Below are positions 51,492 to 54,090 of a stretch of DNA of 54,090 nucleotides, piece by piece. A program made the position numbers and the translations under genes. The DNA is from an uncultured Collinsella sp. (GTDB lineage Bacteria > Actinomycetota > Coriobacteriia > Coriobacteriales > Coriobacteriaceae), in assembly GCA_938023905.1 (NCBI GenBank), contig CALJCO010000121.1, positions 1-54,090 of the forward strand, written 5' to 3'. The first letter of the stretch is position 1, and each line of letters starts with the position of its first letter. The notes under the pieces are model-generated. The model was not told where the DNA came from. It was given only the letters and a program-made list of their open reading frames with translations, and searched no databases.

Positions 51492-53288
51492 CTACAGTCG
51501 TTGGCACACCACGGACACACGCTGACCGTCAAAACCAAAGCCCCAACGCATGCGCCCGACGGCGGGACGCGGCACGCGGATATCATCGATGCCGTCGCGT
51601 TCTATGTCGAGCAGTGCCTGAACCGCCAACAGTTCCAGGCCCAGGGCATCGACGCCAGGGTCGTACATCATGTTGATCGTTATCAGCGGTCGCTCATCGA
51701 GCATGCCGAGCGTGTCGGCCACGTCAAACACCCGACCGGTGGGAATCACCTGGATATCCCAGCGATCCGAGACGCCACTTCGCTTGGAGCTGGGATTGCA
51801 ATAGCCGGGCAGTCCAAAGCAGAGCCCCTGAAGCGCCAGATGATAGGCTGTCGGCATATCTGATTGGCCCACATCGATGCCCAGATCGCCGATAGCACAG
51901 CTCAAAGCTTGCTTTACAGTGTCCTCGTCTCCTCGACACAGCCCGTCATGGAACGAGTCGATAACTCCAACGTCCTCAACGGCGCACTCAAACCATTCCA
52001 GAATTACAAGACGGAGCGCCTGACGCACTTCGTCATTAGGCAGACGCAGGGAACGAAGGCACGCGCCGTCCTCCGAATGCCCCGTCATATCCGTCGTAAG
52101 GAATCCAGACAGATACAGCGCAGTCCAGATATCTTCGAGCTTGGCGGCATCGGCCTCCTCGGCATGCATATGCACTGGCGCCTCAATAATCCCATGCGGT
52201 TCAAGCAAATCGAACAATGCGGACAGGCGCATGAGATTCCAGCCACCGACGCATGCGCTCAGACGGTCGGCGTAACCATACAGATCTGCCCGAGCGGGCG
52301 CGACGCAACCGCGATGCACGTAGTCCACCACACGCTCCGGGATCGAGCAATAATAGCCACCAAACAGGTAGCCCTCGAGCCACTCACGCGCGTCATCCAG
52401 ACAGCCGTTGCGACCGATGCAATCCAACAGCACCTGGACTTCGTCGTCCGAAAAACCGAACCATCGATCACACCAACTCGACAGTGGCGTCGCCGATCGA
52501 TAGGAAACCCCACGCTGGGACAACGCAAGCTCGGCAGGACCGGGGCGCTCGCCCATCAGACACGTCAATCGCAACGAGTCGCCGGCGTCGGCAATGGTGT
52601 CGAACAACATTCGGCTGAGCGACTCTAGAGAATCCACGCTACCGTCGTCCTTAGCGTCCAAACGCTTTGGACATACCGCATCGTAGTCGTCTATCAGAAG
52701 AACAACCTGCTCATCGAAAGCTGTCTGGAGCAGTTTAATGAGCACGCAAAGCGCCGCATCGGTCTCATTATCGCTGGCCACCCCACGCGCCGCCCTCTCG
52801 ATAAGACGAACCTCACGTCTTGACAGATCAGGCGCGGCAAGCAGCGGCAGCAATCGGGCGCACTCGTGTGCAACAGCGCTGCGAATAGCCGCCGCAGCAT
52901 CAGCGTCACACCTCACAGCGGCAGTTGAAAAGTCAAGCGTGATGACCGGATAACACGCGTGCTCATCACGATAGCGACCGCCGCCCGCCTGCCAAATCTG
53001 GGTGCCGACGAACGGGCTTCGATCCGGCCGTTGATCAGGTCGTTCCAAATAGCATTTGAGCATCGATAGATTCATGCTCTTGCCAAAACCCTTGGGCCGA
53101 CAACAAAGCGCAACAGGCGCTTCGCTGTCCAATATATCGGCAATAAACATAGTCTTATCGACAAGTAAACACCGATTGATTGCATCGGAAAAGTCGTGTA
53201 CATCAACCGGTAGAGCTGCGTTATCCGCATAATTGAGCAACCGTGCGCCAAACGCATGAGCAACACCATAATTCGCCTGTTCAGACAC
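51492..53288 (-). CDS. AAA-ATPase-like protein with a degenerate C-terminal nuclease-like region
   Basis: 598 residues. The N-terminal part matches the AAA-ATPase_like family: NRCLLVDKTMFIADIL, an unusual Walker A RPKGFGKS (64-71) followed by NLSMLKCYLE, and Walker B VLLIDDYDAVC near 195. The family usually ends in a PD-(D/E)XK-like nuclease fold (E-x-K strand). Here the comparable region PLITINMMYDPG...LLAVQALLDI...WGFGFDGQRVSVVC keeps the layout but not the E-x-K residues, so nuclease activity is doubtful. GTG 53288 follows AAGGAGAGTTTAC; the longer frame to 53423 has no such site. These genes are often multicopy in gut bacteria. The role is unknown. Confidence 0.78.
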   Translation of the reverse strand: MSEQANYGVAHAFGARLLNYADNAALPVDVHDFSDAINRCLLVDKTMFIADILDSEAPVALCCRPKGFGKSMNLSMLKCYLERPDQRPDRSPFVGTQIWQAGGGRYRDEHACYPVITLDFSTAAVRCDADAAAAIRSAVAHECARLLPLLAAPDLSRREVRLIERAARGVASDNETDAALCVLIKLLQTAFDEQVVLLIDDYDAVCPKRLDAKDDGSVDSLESLSRMLFDTIADAGDSLRLTCLMGERPGPAELALSQRGVSYRSATPLSSWCDRWFGFSDDEVQVLLDCIGRNGCLDDAREWLEGYLFGGYYCSIPERVVDYVHRGCVAPARADLYGYADRLSACVGGWNLMRLSALFDLLEPHGIIEAPVHMHAEEADAAKLEDIWTALYLSGFLTTDMTGHSEDGACLRSLRLPNDEVRQALRLVILEWFECAVEDVGVIDSFHDGLCRGDEDTVKQALSCAIGDLGIDVGQSDMPTAYHLALQGLCFGLPGYCNPSSKRSGVSDRWDIQVIPTGRVFDVADTLGMLDERPLITINMMYDPGVDALGLELLAVQALLDIERDGIDDIRVPRPAVGRMRWGFGFDGQRVSVVCQRL

Positions 53289-53424
53289 CGTAAACTCTCC
53301 TTCTAACGCAGCACGATGCCCATTGTAGCGAGCGGGTAGAGCGCAACAATATCGACATGCAAACGTTTCGGGCAACGGTAGCAACAGACCCCCGAGGGAG
53401 CATAACAAATCGTTGCACAACAAA

Positions 53425-53456
53425 ACGGGGCCCGATGCATTCGCACCGGACCCCGT
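53425..53456 (-). terminator. Terminator after the surface-protein gene
   Basis: On the minus strand ACGGGGTCCG pairs with CGGGCCCCGT (one mismatch) around a 12-base loop and is followed by TTTGTTG. It lies about 32 bases after the surface-protein stop and upstream of the AAA-ATPase gene, which therefore needs its own promoter. Confidence 0.8.
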
Positions 53457-53488
53457 CCCAACTCTTTAGTTATCTAGCAACCAAGAGG

Positions 53489-54090
53489 CTACTCCTCCGA
53501 GCCGTCCTCCCCAGAAGCATTCTTCTGCTGATCGAGCTTATGCTTACCACTTACGATAGACGTAGCGCCCAGTGTGGCCAAGCTTGCACTAGCAAGGCTC
53601 GCCATAACGATAAGGTCGCCCGTCTTGGGCATGTTACCGCCAGATGACTTGGTCGTTGTAGTCGTCGTGGTCGTAGCGGTCACCGTTTTGGAGTCATTTT
53701 GCTCCTGGACCTGGTTGTCAGCACCGCTCTTGTCGTCGTCTTCGGACAGTTTCTTTTCGCCCTCGGTCTTGCTCTCGTCCTTCTTCTGACCGGACTTGTC
53801 GCCCTTCTCATCAGAGCTAGGACCCTTATCGGATTCAGCCTTCTCGGAAGCCTTGTCCTTTGAGTCGCCCTTTGCGGCCTCGGTCTTTTCCGTGGAAACC
53901 TGATCAGAGTTGTCCTTGTTCTGAGTCGAGCCATTATTGACGCCAGCCATCAGCGAAGAGCCCAACGTAGAACCAAGCTGCACAGAGAAAGAAGGCTTCT
54001 TGTCCGGCGAAGCAACGGGAGCGTCCGGCGCCTTATTCGAGTCGTTCTTGGAAGCATCGGAATCAGGGGTTGCGTCAGAACCGGAGCCAT
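53489..54090 (-). CDS. Sortase-anchored surface protein, C-terminal part (5' end outside window)
   Basis: The frame is open to the right edge, so only the last 200 codons are seen. They consist of a long Ser/Asp/Lys/Glu-rich low-complexity stalk (DKGPSSDEKGDKSGQKKD and similar), a run of eight threonines, then SSGGNMPKTGD, a hydrophobic helix (LIVMASLASASLATLGATSI) and a charged tail with KHK. MPKTG is an LPXTG-like sortase signal as found in actinobacteria; the tail is longer than usual (about 18 residues). It would be linked covalently to the wall, with its functional domain beyond this window. Confidence 0.85.
   Translation of the reverse strand, partial: GSGSDATPDSDASKNDSNKAPDAPVASPDKKPSFSVQLGSTLGSSLMAGVNNGSTQNKDNSDQVSTEKTEAAKGDSKDKASEKAESDKGPSSDEKGDKSGQKKDESKTEGEKKLSEDDDKSGADNQVQEQNDSKTVTATTTTTTTTKSSGGNMPKTGDLIVMASLASASLATLGATSIVSGKHKLDQQKNASGEDGSEE

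Overview
The window looks like a chromosomal segment of a Gram-positive, fairly high-GC gut actinobacterium of the Coriobacteriia, most likely Collinsella or a close relative. This is inferred from a fused aroE-aroK gene inside a compact shikimate operon, an rfbC-rfbD (RmlC-RmlD) fusion, many GTG/TTG starts behind AGGAGG-like ribosome binding sites, and an MPKTG-type wall anchor. No 16S or marker-gene comparison could be run.

Layout. (1) 1-6151: shikimate/phenylalanine operon on the plus strand, aroB (5' cut by the window) - aroA - aroC - pheA - aroE/aroK fusion - aroQ, ended by a strong hairpin. (2) 6154-9131: membrane acyltransferase, tRNA-Arg(TCT) and a Wzm/Wzt (TagGH-like) polysaccharide ABC exporter, all on the minus strand. 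(3) 9132-13485: two polyprenyl-phosphate-type GT2 enzymes and a YfhO-like multi-membrane glycosyltransferase. (4) 13508-18659: dTDP-L-rhamnose genes rfbA, rfbB and rfbCD, split by an AT-richer four-gene cassette (DUF4869-like protein, 63-residue protein, small RelA/SpoT-type alarmone synthetase, DUF6718-like protein). (5) 18764-33668: AT-rich accessory polysaccharide block with an acyltransferase, pyruvyl transferase, WsaF-like and WsaE-like glycosyltransferases, DUF2142, DUF2304, further glycosyltransferases and a Wzx-type flippase. (6) 33684-38901: two large secreted wall proteins sharing a W/Y-rich repeat, one with a C-terminal NlpC/P60-like peptidase, the other an amidase plus glucosaminidase. 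(7) 38902-42137: gene-poor, rearranged stretch with a possible structured RNA, a second DUF4869-like gene, a truncated glycosyltransferase copy and an Abi_2/HEPN abortive-infection gene. (8) 42138-51473: GC-rich run of six glycosyltransferases and another acyltransferase. (9) 51492-54090: AAA-ATPase-like protein and the C-terminal part of a sortase-anchored surface protein.

How it fits together. Most of the window from 6 kb to 51 kb builds, decorates, exports and remodels a rhamnose-containing cell-surface polysaccharide. The Rfb enzymes supply dTDP-rhamnose, the GT2/GT4 enzymes assemble chains, acyl and pyruvyl transferases decorate them, Wzm/Wzt and Wzx offer two export routes, and the YfhO/DUF2304/DUF2142 proteins with their GT2 partners suggest lipid-linked sugar side-branching outside the membrane. 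The two secreted proteins with shared repeats probably bind and trim the wall.

The least explained element is the alarmone-synthetase cassette lodged between rfbA and rfbB, together with the second DUF4869-like gene near an Abi gene. It is the best candidate for an undescribed system, possibly a toxin-antitoxin or phage-defence module. Assignments come from reading translations and motifs by eye. DUF names are recalled from family signatures and were not searched.
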